A stretch of DNA of 49,149 nucleotides from CAZHGD01 sp964531735 (lineage in GTDB: Bacteria; Armatimonadota; UBA10988), in the NCBI GenBank assembly GCA_964531735.1, contig CAZHGD010000041.1, positions 1-49,149 of the forward strand, read 5' to 3'. The notes beneath the pieces are model-generated. The model was not told the origin of the DNA, did no database searches, and saw nothing but the letters and a program-made list of their open reading frames with translations. This document shows, one piece after another, positions 26,205-37,000 of this stretch. How positions within the stretch are numbered: position 1 is the stretch's first letter; each line of letters begins with the position of its first letter. The position numbers and the translations under genes were made by a program.

Positions 26205-28055
26205 ATGAGCATCCTGCGACGGCGGTACCGGGGTTTGTCCCTGGTCGAGATCCTGATCACATTGGCGATCCTGCTGATCGGCATCCTGGCCGTGCTGCGG
26301 ATCTTCCCGCGCGGCCTGGGCACGCTGACGCACGTCAGCGACCGGCAGGAAGCCATCCGCCTGGCCGAGGCCCGGATGAACGAGCTGCAGGCCGCGGCCG
26401 ACCGCCTGCCCGACTACATCCTGCCGGCGGGCCGGCCGACCGACACGGTGCCGTTCTCCGACCCGCCGACCAACTCGGTGCCCAACCCGGGCTTCGGCTT
26501 CCTGAGCCAGCTCACCGGGACCGAGGCGCACCGGCCCTACGACCTCGACCTGCCGTTTGCCGACAGCACCGACAGCACGCTGCTGCACCGGCTGGGCGCC
26601 AACAACCGGCTGGTGGTCGGTGAGCGCGTGCTGGTCGGCCGCCGAACCGACGGGTCCAGCCTGGCCACCACCGCGCGGCCGTACCACACCTTGTTCGGCC
26701 CCATCGGCAACTGCCCGAAGGTCGCCCCGGCCGACCCCGACGTGCTCGGGCTGGCGGTGTTCCGCAACTTCACCCGCGTCTCGGCCGCGGAGCTGCAACG
26801 CACGCAGGTCAGCGGCGCCTACCGCGACCGGCCGGTGTTCTGCGTGGTCGACGGTGGCATCGACGACTTCACGCGCCAGCCGGCGGCCGACCGGCTGCTG
26901 TTCGAGCTGGACGGTACCGACCGCGTGTTCAGTGTCCGCTGCGCCTATCGCGATGACTACGGCACCATCCAGTGGGCCCAGTTGCAGCCGGTGGTGGTGC
27001 CGACCGAGGGCTATCCCAGCAACCGCATGTTCGCCGAGGCCAAGCTGATCCAGCCGCAGGCGCCCAACCGGGACATCACCCAGGTGATCCCCGGCTCGGT
27101 GCAGGTGCGGCAGGTGCTGGCCGCCGGCGGCGGCGCCAGCCCCAGCCGGTTCCGGTACGGCACCGGCAACGCCGGCCATGGCGTGCTCTACTTCGCGGCC
27201 AGCCAGGCGGGCGAGACGCTGTCGCTGGAGTACATCGTCGAGGACTGGCGCAACCTGCGCGAGCAGGTCACCGTGCAGGTCGACGGGACCGGACTGATCA
27301 CCTCCATCACCGGTGGCCGGCTACAGCTCGCTGCGCGGAACCTGGACGAGAACTTCGTGCCGCGGTTGGTCGTGCTGGCGACCGGTCACCCGCTGACCAT
27401 CGACCAGGCTGCCTGGCAGGCCGATCCGGCGCTGGCGCGCGGCGGGGTGATCCCCATCGATCCGGCCAACGCGGCCAACACGCTCGAAGCGGTGGCCGGC
27501 CCCCAGGAGGTGGCGGTGTTCTACCGCCGCACCAACAACTGGCTCGTGGCGCCGTCGATGGCGCCGAGCAGCTACCTGCTGACCGGCGACGCCAGCGGCA
27601 TGAGCTCCGGTGGCCAGGCCAGCAACTTTCCGGTGCAGAGCCTGTTGGTCGACACCGCCGCGGTGACCGGCGCCGCGAGCTATACCGAGCTGCTCTTCCG
27701 GCCCTCCGAGGCCGGCCGCTCGGTGGCGGTGACCTACGAGTACGACCCGGGCGACGGCAGTCGCCAGATCGCCGCCGGCGAGCTGCACGTCATCCCGACG
27801 CAGGCCAACCGGAACATCGGCGGCAACGATCGCCACGCCATCGTGCTGCGGCGGCCGAACGTACTGAGCGACAGCAACGCGCGGCTGCGCATCCTGGCGA
27901 TCGAGGGGCGGTCGCTGCAGTTGCGCACCTGCTACGACGAGGACACCAGCGGCCGCCCGGCCCAGCCGGTGCAGACGACGCCGGCGCCCGGTACCACGTA
28001 CAACACCGCCGAGCGCCTGATCGAGCTGACCACCTACGTGAGGCGCAACCGATGA
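26205..28055 (+). CDS. Large prepilin-like protein (PilV-type, 616 aa)
   Basis: The N-terminus MSILRRRYRG precedes LSLVEILITLAILLIGILAV, a prepilin peptidase site (Gly 10 with Glu at +5) and helix of the PilV/minor pilin type. The protein is 616 residues against the usual 130-200, so almost all of it is an extended exported region. Two segments share a beta-rich pattern, at about residues 314-347 (YFAASQAGETLSLEY) and 493-520 (LLFRPSEAGRSVAVTYEY). Similar segments occur in the downstream giant proteins. The gene lies 57 bases after the first pilin gene. Its stop overlaps the next ATG by four bases, so translation is coupled. Confidence 0.8.
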   Translation: MSILRRRYRGLSLVEILITLAILLIGILAVLRIFPRGLGTLTHVSDRQEAIRLAEARMNELQAAADRLPDYILPAGRPTDTVPFSDPPTNSVPNPGFGFLSQLTGTEAHRPYDLDLPFADSTDSTLLHRLGANNRLVVGERVLVGRRTDGSSLATTARPYHTLFGPIGNCPKVAPADPDVLGLAVFRNFTRVSAAELQRTQVSGAYRDRPVFCVVDGGIDDFTRQPAADRLLFELDGTDRVFSVRCAYRDDYGTIQWAQLQPVVVPTEGYPSNRMFAEAKLIQPQAPNRDITQVIPGSVQVRQVLAAGGGASPSRFRYGTGNAGHGVLYFAASQAGETLSLEYIVEDWRNLREQVTVQVDGTGLITSITGGRLQLAARNLDENFVPRLVVLATGHPLTIDQAAWQADPALARGGVIPIDPANAANTLEAVAGPQEVAVFYRRTNNWLVAPSMAPSSYLLTGDASGMSSGGQASNFPVQSLLVDTAAVTGAASYTELLFRPSEAGRSVAVTYEYDPGDGSRQIAAGELHVIPTQANRNIGGNDRHAIVLRRPNVLSDSNARLRILAIEGRSLQLRTCYDEDTSGRPAQPVQTTPAPGTTYNTAERLIELTTYVRRNR

Positions 28056-29008
28056 ACAAGTCCACCCACCGGGCCTTCACCCTGGTCGAGCTGCTGGTGG
28101 TGATCCTGATCATCAGCCTCTGTCTGGCCATGGTCGTCAAAGGCATCAACCGCGTCGAGATGAGCGGCCGGCGGCACGAGTGTATGACGCGCCTGCGGGC
28201 CGTCGCGCGGGCGCTGCAGGTCTATCGCGCCGACTACGGCGATGTGCCGCCGTACAATCCCGAGGGCCGCGACTACAACGGTGACGGCCAGCCGGACGAG
28301 GCCGGCGCCGGGCTGTGGTCGCTGGTCATGCTCGACTACCTGTCGGGCTACCGCTTCCTGGCCGATCCCGCCTCGCAGGTGGAGCGGCCGTGGGTGGCCA
28401 ACCCGAGCGGCGGCCGGCTGTACGTCATCCCCGGCGACCCCAGCTCGATGGCGCTGGCCCATAACGCCTACTACAGTGGCGCGGCCATCGCGCCGGTCGG
28501 CCGGGCGCTGACGCAGCAGGAGGAATGGCGGGTCTACTGCCTGCTGGCGCGGCCGGCCGACCATGCCACGACGGCCGGCACCGACTTCGGCGCCTACAGC
28601 AGCTACGACGAGGCCGGCAGCGAGAACTACTGCTCCTGGATGATGCAGGACCCCTACAGCCGCGAATGGAAGTACCTGCCGATCCGCCGCACCGTCGGCC
28701 CGAGCGGGTCCGGCACCGAGGTCTTCGCGGCGCACGATGCCGCGCAGCCGGACTACTACCACCGGCAGCTCTCGCCGCGCTGGACCGACTTCGATTCGCC
28801 GCGCTACCTGCCCGCCAGCGACACCGTGGTCACCTGGTCGACGCTGTTCCGCACGCTCGACCGGCGGCCCTGGCAGGCGGGCACGGATTGGGGCTCCGAC
28901 ATCGTACTCTACGCGGACGGGCATGTGGCCGTGATCGCCGGACCGGCGGGCGACTGGACCACCACCGCGACCGAGGCCCGGGCCCTGCAGCGGCCGCCGG
29001 CCCAGTGA
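28052..29008 (+). CDS. Prepilin-like protein with YADGH motif (318 aa)
   Basis: ATG 28052 overlaps the previous TGA (ATGA) and gives a 318-residue protein. The N-terminus MNKSTHRA is followed by FTLVELLVVILIISLCLAMV, with Ala instead of Gly before the cleavage site and Glu at +5. The globular part begins HECMTRLRAVARALQVYRADYGDVPP, the pattern of planctomycete/Armatimonadota prepilins. Near the C-terminus is VLYADGHVAVI, the ADGH motif of H-x9-DG-type prepilins. It is probably a minor pilin of the same filament as its neighbours. Confidence 0.8.
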   Translation: MNKSTHRAFTLVELLVVILIISLCLAMVVKGINRVEMSGRRHECMTRLRAVARALQVYRADYGDVPPYNPEGRDYNGDGQPDEAGAGLWSLVMLDYLSGYRFLADPASQVERPWVANPSGGRLYVIPGDPSSMALAHNAYYSGAAIAPVGRALTQQEEWRVYCLLARPADHATTAGTDFGAYSSYDEAGSENYCSWMMQDPYSREWKYLPIRRTVGPSGSGTEVFAAHDAAQPDYYHRQLSPRWTDFDSPRYLPASDTVVTWSTLFRTLDRRPWQAGTDWGSDIVLYADGHVAVIAGPAGDWTTTATEARALQRPPAQ

Positions 29009-29019
29009 GGGAGAGCGCC

Positions 29020-31104
29020 ATGAACGCACCGCATCGCCGCGCCTTCACCCTGGTCGAGATGCTGGTCTCGCTGGCCATCTTGGGCATCCTGTTCAGCTTG
29101 CTGCTCCGGCCGCTGATGCTGGCGCTGGAAGTGCTCAGCATCGGCACCGGTGAGCAACGGGTCCAGCGCCTGGCGCGCGCCTCGATCGACACCGTCTCCG
29201 GTGACCTGCAGAGCGCGCTGCGCGTCTATCCCAACCTGGCCACCTTCGACCTGTCGAACGGCAACGGCACCGGCGCCACGGCGCGCTGGCGCACCGCCCA
29301 GACCGCCCGTTTGGACCTGGTGCCGGCCGCGCGCGACAGCAACGGCAAGCTGATCACGCCGGTGCGGCCGGCCTACGCCAACAACAACCCGAGCCAGCCG
29401 CTGGTGGTCAGCTACTGGCGCATGCGCCAGGACCCCACCAAGGACTACGAGCCGCAGACCAATCCCTACCGGCTGTGGCGCGCCATCTACACCTACAGCA
29501 CCAGCGGCGACCCGGCCACCGACTCGCCCGACGCGCTCTGGCAGAAAGCCCTGTCGTACAACAAGTCGCTGGCCCAGGTCGGCACCGACCTGGCGCCGCT
29601 GTTCATCCGCGGCGGCGCGTTCGACTGGTTCGTCAGCAACCTGGACCGCCGGCCGCCGGCCGATACCGACACCGACCGCATCCTCCGCGCGCCGACGGCC
29701 AACGCCGCCTACACCAACGCCACGCGGATCGGCGCGGTCACGGCGGTCACCGACCTGGAGGCCGATGTGCGCGAGGTCAGCTTCAAGCCGGCCTTGACCA
29801 CCGGCGTGCAGTTGCGCGCCAATGACAACGGCACCGCCTACAAGGGCGGCCTGGGCCGCTGGGTGCCGCCGTACCAGCGCGAGAGCGACGGGCAATGGAC
29901 GTTGCCGTCGGGTGACGTGGTGGCGGGCCACCCGGTGATGGCCTCGTTCCGCGCCAGCGGTTCGCGCTCGTCGCTGCTCGGCGACAACTACGTCGTCTCG
30001 CTGGAGCAGGACGCCAACGCGGCCAAGGTCGGCCACCCGGTGCTCTACCGGCTGCCCAGCGGCAGCGGCACGCCGGTGCGGGTCTACGATTTGACCGACT
30101 ACCCGAAGCGGGTGTACGCGGCCCAGCCGGGCAACGAAGACAGCGGCGAGTTCGCCTGCGGCATCGACTGGGCCAGTGGCGAGGTCATCACCTCGTTCCC
30201 GCAGTGCGATGTCATCTGCCCCGACGCCACGGTGGGCAGCGCGCGCATCCAGGCGCGCATCGACCCGACCTCGCCGCAGACCGCCGCGCCGATCTACGGC
30301 GCCGACAAGACCGATCCCAAGGGCGACTGGCAGTCGCTGCCGCTGACCTATCGCGACCAGACCGGCGCGGCGCAGGTCGGCGTCAACGGCGCCATGCTCG
30401 ACGACTACCTGCTGGACGCCAGCGGTAGTGGCGCCGGCGTCTGGAACAGCTACACGCTGAGCGCGCTCCGCCCGGAGCGGCTACGCACCGGCACCGACCT
30501 GGTCACTTCGGCGCCGCAGGCCGACCGCAGCCTGGACATGTCGATTGTGCCGGGCAGCGAGCAGGTGGTCGTGCTGCAGTACGACGTGGCCAACGTCGGT
30601 GCGGTCGCCGCGGCGCAGCCGATCCGGCGGGTGGTCTACACGCCGATGAAGGCGGCCAGCGGCGGGGCCGGCGGGGCCGGCGGGTTGCAGCCCTTCAAGT
30701 ACAACCTCGATGCCACCACCGGGCGGCTGACCTTCTACGACCCGCAACTCGACAGTGACGCGACCACCGCGCGCGACGGGCTGAACCCGCCGGCGGTGGT
30801 GGCGGGTGGGTCCAACGGGCTGCTGGTCCCGGTCATCGTGGTGACCTACGAGTACCGCAACAACCTGCCGACACTGGCGCGGATGCTGCTGGGCGACACG
30901 AGCACCAAGGACGTGGTCGACGCCACCTATCGGTCGCTGGAGTCCATCGAGCTGGCGCTGACGCTGGATGTGCCGGTCGGCAGCACGCGGGGCGATACCG
31001 AGACCTTCAACGACCCGCTGGCCACCGCGGCGGTGGAGCGTCCGACCGGTGCGCGCAAGCGGGTCACGGTGCAGACCACGTTGCCGGTGGGCAGTCGGCT
31101 ATAG
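29020..31104 (+). CDS. Very large prepilin-like protein (694 aa)
   Basis: ATG 29020 follows TGAGGGAGA and starts 11 bases after the previous stop. The lead MNAPHRRA precedes FTLVEMLVSLAILGILFSLLL, a type IV pilin-like helix with Ala at -1 and Glu at +5. The ~660 exported residues include an Asn/Asp/Gly-rich region, a beta-rich module at about residues 559-613 (YNLDATTGRLTFYDPQ and VIVVTYEY), and the end VETQTTLPVG-like QTTLPVGSRL. The segment RVYDLTDYPKRVYAAQPG with IDWASGEVITSF may be a second, weaker copy of the same module. It is one of the largest pilin-like proteins I would expect. A minor pilin carrying an adhesive or sensory region is a plausible role. Confidence 0.78.
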   Translation: MNAPHRRAFTLVEMLVSLAILGILFSLLLRPLMLALEVLSIGTGEQRVQRLARASIDTVSGDLQSALRVYPNLATFDLSNGNGTGATARWRTAQTARLDLVPAARDSNGKLITPVRPAYANNNPSQPLVVSYWRMRQDPTKDYEPQTNPYRLWRAIYTYSTSGDPATDSPDALWQKALSYNKSLAQVGTDLAPLFIRGGAFDWFVSNLDRRPPADTDTDRILRAPTANAAYTNATRIGAVTAVTDLEADVREVSFKPALTTGVQLRANDNGTAYKGGLGRWVPPYQRESDGQWTLPSGDVVAGHPVMASFRASGSRSSLLGDNYVVSLEQDANAAKVGHPVLYRLPSGSGTPVRVYDLTDYPKRVYAAQPGNEDSGEFACGIDWASGEVITSFPQCDVICPDATVGSARIQARIDPTSPQTAAPIYGADKTDPKGDWQSLPLTYRDQTGAAQVGVNGAMLDDYLLDASGSGAGVWNSYTLSALRPERLRTGTDLVTSAPQADRSLDMSIVPGSEQVVVLQYDVANVGAVAAAQPIRRVVYTPMKAASGGAGGAGGLQPFKYNLDATTGRLTFYDPQLDSDATTARDGLNPPAVVAGGSNGLLVPVIVVTYEYRNNLPTLARMLLGDTSTKDVVDATYRSLESIELALTLDVPVGSTRGDTETFNDPLATAAVERPTGARKRVTVQTTLPVGSRL

Positions 31105-31163
31105 GTGCCACCGCGGCGGCCGAACCGGCTTGGAAAGCGGGTTAGGCCAGGGGTGGTGACGGG

Positions 31164-31180
31164 TAAGATTCTGCTGGGAG
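31164..31180 (+). promoter_or_regulatory. Possible internal promoter -10 and ribosome-binding site of the PilX-like gene
   Basis: In the 86-base gap before ATG 31191, TAAGAT (31164-31169) resembles a -10, and GGGAG (31176-31180) is the ribosome-binding site. No acceptable -35 could be found at 16-18 bases, so a separate transcription start is only possible, not shown. Confidence 0.3.
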
Positions 31181-31190
31181 CGGTAAGCCG

Positions 31191-34052
31191 ATGAACAAGC
31201 AACGGCAGCTCACAGGGCACCGGCGAGACCGGGGACAAGCACTGTTGCTGGCCCTGATCGTCCTGCTGGCGCTGGCTCTGCTGGGCGCGGCGATGGTCGC
31301 GGTGGTGTCCTCGGGCCTCGAGGACTCCGCCCGCGATGAACACCGCGTGCGCGCCCGGCTGCTGGCCCAGGCCGGCTTGCGCTACGCCGACGAGATGCTG
31401 ACCGGCAGCCCGCAGGGCGCCGATTGGCGCCCGCGCCCCGAGGCGACGCTGATTCCCGACGCCGATACGGTGAACAAGAAGCTGGCCGGCGCCGGCGGCA
31501 CCGATCCGGCGTTCGACCAGACCATCTACGACGCCACCTGGGACAGCTTCGAGGTCTTGCGCGGCTGGGACAGCATCTCGCAGCAGCGCGGCACCACGCC
31601 CGTCTACTTCGTCAAGTACCGCCTGGCGATGGAGCCCGACACCCTCTCGACGGCCACCGAGACGGTGCCGCATGACGACCCGTCGCAGGACTTCGTCAAC
31701 CCGGCCCAGCCGGTGACGCCGGTGGAGAACGCCGAACTGACCTCGCCGCACGACCATTTCCTGCTCAAAGTGGAGTTCCAGCCGAACTCGGCCGACCCGC
31801 TGAGCAAGTACCTGAAGATCACCTCGATCGGCCGGCCGGGCAACTCGGTGACCGCGTTCCACCAACTGGTCGCCTACAAGCCGGTGGCCTTGCAGGACTA
31901 CCTGCTGTTCGTCCACGACCTCGACCGCCAGGCGGCCACCGTGACGCTGGGGCAGCCGGCCATAGACGTGGACGGTGATGGGCAGACGAACACCAGCATG
32001 CGGGCGGCGGGGACCTGGACCACTGGTGCGGCCGAGGACTACATCCCGTTGTGGCTGCGCGGGCCGGTGCGCACCAACACCAACCTGCAGGCGCTGGCGC
32101 CGTTGCGCTTCGAGCCCAGTGAGTCGGCCAGCGGCTGGAAGGAGTCGGTCGAGGTGGCCGGCTCCCTGAACAGCGTGGTGGACGGCGCGGCCACGGCCGG
32201 CGACAAAGAGGTGCAGGTGCAGAACGCGACGGCCAGCGGCTTCGACGTGTTCTCCAACGACAGCACCGCCGCGGTGGCGCAGGTCCAGCCGACCACGCCG
32301 ACCAGCCAGACCTGGCCGAGCCAGCTCCAGGTGGGCGTCGGCCGGCGCGTCGAGGCGCCGCCGCTGGAGAGCTACGAGAGCGGCACCGGCGTGGCGCGCT
32401 GGGACCGGTTGACCCGCTACAGCGGCAACGACATCACCATTACCGTCGGCGGACAGTCGGTGCGGCTCAACTCCGGCGAGCTGGGTTACGGCGCGGGCAT
32501 CTACGTGGACAACGAGGGGCAGCGCGAGGACTTCCGCACCGCGGCCAACGCCTGGTTCCGGCCGGAGACCTGGGGCGGCCGGCAGTACATCCCGAACGGG
32601 TGCATCGTCGAGCTGTACGCGCACTATCCCGACGAGCTCGATGCGACCAAGCCACCGGCGGTCGCCATCACGCTGACCGATGGCAGCACCTGGGTCGATC
32701 CGGGCACCGGTGCCTCCACCGGCAAGCGGACGATGGTCTACGACTTCCCCGACAAGCAAGGCACCTGGAGCCTGTCCGGCACCAACGGGCCGGCGCCGAA
32801 GAACGGCGTGATCGTCTGCGAAGGCAACGTCCGCATCTACGGTCGGCTGCCGGCGCCGGCGGTCGGCTCCACCGCCGACTACAACCTGACCGTGGTCAGC
32901 CGGGGCAGCATCTATGTGGACGGCCCGCTGCTGCGGCCGAGCGACTATCAGGACGGCATCGCCGAGGACTCGCCGCGGAACACGCGCGTCGCGCTGCTGG
33001 CGCACGACAACGTGGTGATCAACCCGACCACGCTGGCGCCGGGCCTGGTGCCCGGCATGGCGGCCCCGCCGTTCACCTCGAGCGCCAGCGCGCCGGCCGA
33101 CCCGTACTGGACGCTGGACGCCACCGGCACGCGCGCCATCGGGCTCCGCGCGGCCGTCTGCCGGCAGCCGGACGGCAGTGCGCCGCCGCCCATCGCCACG
33201 CTGTCCGTGTTGGACGCGGACGGCAACCTCGACGACGGCCTGCCGGCCCGGACCAGCGTGCTGCTGGCCCGGACGCGCGCCACCATCGGCCTGACGCCGG
33301 TGGCGCCACCGGCCACGCTCGCGGCGCCGGCGCTGCTGGCCTACGACACGCCGGGCAGCACCGGCGTCTTCATGCCGGTCTACTTCGCCGACTGGGCCAA
33401 CCTGGGCCGCGCGGTCTACAGTGCGACGCCGTTCGAGTACCGGCCGGACGAGCTCAGCGTCGACCCGGCCAACTTCAACGCTGATCCGGCCGCCGGCACG
33501 ATGGGCGTGCCCAGTTACGTGTACCTGGCCGGTGGGGTCAATCTGGCCAACGGGTCGAATCCCGAGACGCGCAGCGACGTGATCGTCAAGAACGTCAAAC
33601 TCGAGCGGGACCTGGGCTACCTGCCGGGACTGGAGTTCCCGGTCAACGCGCTGATGTACGCCGAGCGCGGCAGCCTGTACGTGATCCCCGGTGACTGGTT
33701 CGACGAGCGGGCCAGTTCGGCGGCGGCCATGCGCGACGCCAAGGGAACCACCACCGTCGTCCAGGCCCAGCAGCGCTACGCGCGCTACCGGCGCTACAAC
33801 TACCGGGTCAGCATCAAGGGCGCCATCGCGGTCAACACGCTGCCGTCGCTCAACGAGGTCGGCGACTGGACCGCCAAGTGGGCCTATCCGACGTCGGATT
33901 CGGCCACCAATCTCTTGGCCAGCTACGACGCGGTGCAGTACCGCTACGACTGGGGCCTGCGGGCCGCCAGCACGCGGCCGAACGCTTTGCGCTTGCCGTA
34001 TCTGCCCGCCTCGCCGGGTCTGATCCATATCGGCGAGGAGAACCAGCGGTAG
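31191..34052 (+). CDS. PilX-like pilus assembly protein (953 aa)
   Basis: The N-terminus has a basic stretch followed by RGQALLLALIVLLALALLGAAMVAVVSSGLEDSA and a long helix ending in RARLLAQAGLRYADEML. This is the classic PilX/T2SK-type start without a Glu at the prepilin +5 position. The remaining ~900 residues are exported and beta-rich. They include GVIVCEGNVRIYGRLP and LTVVSRGSIYVDGPLL, alternating hydrophobic/glycine strands like those of DUF4900-type or beta-helix proteins. Typical PilX proteins are 150-200 residues, so the exported region is exceptional. It sits between the four pilins and two giant proteins and would be expected in the minor-pilin complex at a filament tip. Confidence 0.75.
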   Translation: MNKQRQLTGHRRDRGQALLLALIVLLALALLGAAMVAVVSSGLEDSARDEHRVRARLLAQAGLRYADEMLTGSPQGADWRPRPEATLIPDADTVNKKLAGAGGTDPAFDQTIYDATWDSFEVLRGWDSISQQRGTTPVYFVKYRLAMEPDTLSTATETVPHDDPSQDFVNPAQPVTPVENAELTSPHDHFLLKVEFQPNSADPLSKYLKITSIGRPGNSVTAFHQLVAYKPVALQDYLLFVHDLDRQAATVTLGQPAIDVDGDGQTNTSMRAAGTWTTGAAEDYIPLWLRGPVRTNTNLQALAPLRFEPSESASGWKESVEVAGSLNSVVDGAATAGDKEVQVQNATASGFDVFSNDSTAAVAQVQPTTPTSQTWPSQLQVGVGRRVEAPPLESYESGTGVARWDRLTRYSGNDITITVGGQSVRLNSGELGYGAGIYVDNEGQREDFRTAANAWFRPETWGGRQYIPNGCIVELYAHYPDELDATKPPAVAITLTDGSTWVDPGTGASTGKRTMVYDFPDKQGTWSLSGTNGPAPKNGVIVCEGNVRIYGRLPAPAVGSTADYNLTVVSRGSIYVDGPLLRPSDYQDGIAEDSPRNTRVALLAHDNVVINPTTLAPGLVPGMAAPPFTSSASAPADPYWTLDATGTRAIGLRAAVCRQPDGSAPPPIATLSVLDADGNLDDGLPARTSVLLARTRATIGLTPVAPPATLAAPALLAYDTPGSTGVFMPVYFADWANLGRAVYSATPFEYRPDELSVDPANFNADPAAGTMGVPSYVYLAGGVNLANGSNPETRSDVIVKNVKLERDLGYLPGLEFPVNALMYAERGSLYVIPGDWFDERASSAAAMRDAKGTTTVVQAQQRYARYRRYNYRVSIKGAIAVNTLPSLNEVGDWTAKWAYPTSDSATNLLASYDAVQYRYDWGLRAASTRPNALRLPYLPASPGLIHIGEENQR

Positions 34053-34068
34053 AGCTGAGGTGACGAAC

Positions 34069-37000
34069 ATGGCACTCCATAGCCCGTCTTCTACGCGCAT
34101 CTCGCTGGCGGCCGCGGTCGTGACCGGCCTGCTGCTGGCCGGCGCCGCGCCGGCGCTCGAACCAGTATTCAGCAACGATACCGGCGGCGCCACCCGCGAT
34201 GTGAAGGTCTGCGTGCTGCTGCTGCAGGCCACCCGCTGGGAGAACAACGAGCCGAACCTGCTGCCGACCTTGGCCGCCGGGCAGGAGAACTCGCGCTTCA
34301 ACTTCGTCACGCTGCGCAACCTGCGCCCGGCCAGTTGGCACCTGGTCAACCCGCTGGCGCCGACGGTGGTGACCCCGGCCATTTCGGCCTTGTGGAGCCT
34401 CCAGACGCACAACAAGCCGGTGATCTTCGACGGCGTCTCGGCCGTGGTCGACAACGACCGGTTGGGCAACGGCAACGGTGACGCCGCGGCCATTGCCGCC
34501 AACGAGGGGCAGTACCAGGCCAACCCGACGGCGTATGGCGAGCACTGCTCGCCGCTGCTGGCCAGCCAGATCGCCGCGCTCGGCGACCTGCCGGGCGTGG
34601 GCCAGGCGCTGCCGACGACGCATCCGGCCTACTGGGAAGTGCCGCTGACGCCGGTGACCGTCTCGCAGTTGGCCAACTTCGACGCGGTCATCGTCAACAC
34701 TCAGCGCAACATCCGGTTCAGCCAGGAAGAGCAGATCCTGCTGCGCCAGTTCCTCGACATGGGCGGCACGCTCTACCTCGAGGACTCGCACGGCTGCCGC
34801 ATGATGGTCAAGCCCGGCGGCACGCCGACCAATCCGGCCGACGTCGACTTCTTCCTGCCGTTCCAGTTCGTGGACGGCTACCCCTGGCCGACCGGCACCG
34901 CCGGCACCCGGCCCGACGGCTACCCGATCAACCGCGGCAGCGTCAACCCGCACGTGCCGAACGTCAGTATCGTCAGCCCGAACCACCCGCTGCTGAACAC
35001 GCCCAACGTGATCACCGCCAGCGAGGCGACGACCCTCCTGGGCGACGTACTGGCGCGCGACCACCTGCTGATTCGCCCCTGCGCGTCCATCTTCCGGGTG
35101 GAAGAGGTCTTGCGCACGACCAACGACGACACGCAGTGGGGCAACCAGACCGGCACGCTGGAGCCGGCGGTGGCGGTGGCGCGGATCGGCTCGGGCAAGC
35201 TGATTCTCTCCGGGCTGGACGTGGTGGACGACGCCGCCAAGCCCGGCGACCAGAACCTGGAGCCGCAGGCCGGCTGGCTGCCCGACATCAAGTTCCTGCT
35301 CAACGTCATCGCCTGGCGCGGCGGCGAAGGCGGCAACCGCCGCGGCGGCGCCAACAACCAGGGCGTGGCGGCCAATCAGGCGCCGCGGTCGTTGACGCCG
35401 AAGTTCCTGTGGCACGAGCCGTCGAGCTGGACCGGCACCACCACCGACTTCGCCAACACCGATCTGGTCTCGCCGACCGCGGCGTCGCTGCAGAGCGATG
35501 CCAACTACCTGCTCAAGGAGCCGCTGTGCGCGGCGAACGGCGTCATCTACCTGCAGTACCAGCGCAACGGCCACTACTGGTTGACCGCGGTCGACGCCAA
35601 TCCGGAGAGTGACCTCGACGGCGACGGCATGGCCGACGACGGGCCGGTTCGCGATATGACCGACAAGGGCGCCACCAGCGACACCCTGTGGCGGCTCGAT
35701 CTGGGCACCGCGCCGCTCACCGGCGCCACGGTGGTCTCGATCACCCACGCGACCAAGAACGTGCCGGTCGATGTGCTGCTGGCCACGCAGTTCGTGCCGG
35801 GCGGCAACGGTCAGATCAGGCTGTATGCCATCCACGCCACGGTGGACAACCTGATCAACAACACCGCGCCGGTGGAGACCCCCGGGCAGATGTTCGCCAA
35901 CTGGCCGGCCGCGGGCAATCCGTTACTCCTCGCGCCCAGTACGGCCCTGGAGCACTGGGGCTCGGTCAGCGCGCCGGTGGTCTACGACGACAAGGTCTAC
36001 TTCACGCTGACCTGCGACCGCGGCGTGACCAACCTCGGGCCGACCGACTACGCCGTGCTCTACACGGTCAACCTGCTGGACGACCCGAACGTGGCGGGCA
36101 ACCAGGCCGGCACGGTGGCCTGGCACTACCCCGACGGCGTCTACCGCGGCGAGAGCCAGTTGACCACCACGCCGGCGCAGCGCGACCCGGTCTGGAACCT
36201 GCTCCGCCAGGTCGATCCGGTGCAGAACATCGAGTTCTTCACCCCGCCGTTGGTGGACAACTGCCTGAGCTTCACCGGCGGCTCGCCGACGCTCCAGGTG
36301 CCGGCCAACTCGCCGGTGGCGCCGACCATGCCGGACACCACCCACTTGACGCCGGCCATTGGTCTGGTCCGCGATGCGCGCTCCGGGCTGACGCAGCCGA
36401 CGGCGTTCCTCAACCGCGCCGGTGGTGACGTCTGGGCCGTGGCCGGCGCACCGGAGAGCTTCGGCTGGCGGATCGAGGGGGTGGTCAGCAACTTCACGGT
36501 GACGTTGCCGGCCTTGCCGGCCATCGGCTCCTATCCGGCGGTGCCGGCGCGGACCTTGACCGCGACCCCGTCCACGGATCTCAACAGCAACGGCATCGTC
36601 GATGTCCAGGTCAAGCCGGTGCTGGACACCGCGGGCACGCAGACGGCCAGCGACATCGTCATCGACCCCGCGCTGTGGCGCGAGCGGCCGCTGTACGAGA
36701 GCCTGCAGCTCAGCTACACGCTGTCCGGCGTCGGCGCCGTGCGCGAGTCGCGCACGGTTTTCCCGCGGCACCGCCTGCTGCGCGGCGACCGGCACAGCGG
36801 CTATGAGCGGGCGGACACCGGCACGGTCGATCTGCTCGGCTGGTCGACCGGCGCGCCGATGGTGCTCGACGCCGACACCGTGGTCGGCACCAGCGCCTCG
36901 CTGTCCTGGCCGTCGGCCTGGACCGCGGCGAGCTGGACCGCCAACTACTCCAACAGCACCATGCCCGGCACGGCCTATCAGCTCCGCGCCTCCGGCCCGG

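Noticed and set aside
30927..34523. Minus-strand open frame of 1,198 codons opposite the PilX-like gene
   Set aside because: Shadow of the PilX-like gene. The composition is Arg/Val/His-rich and patternless.
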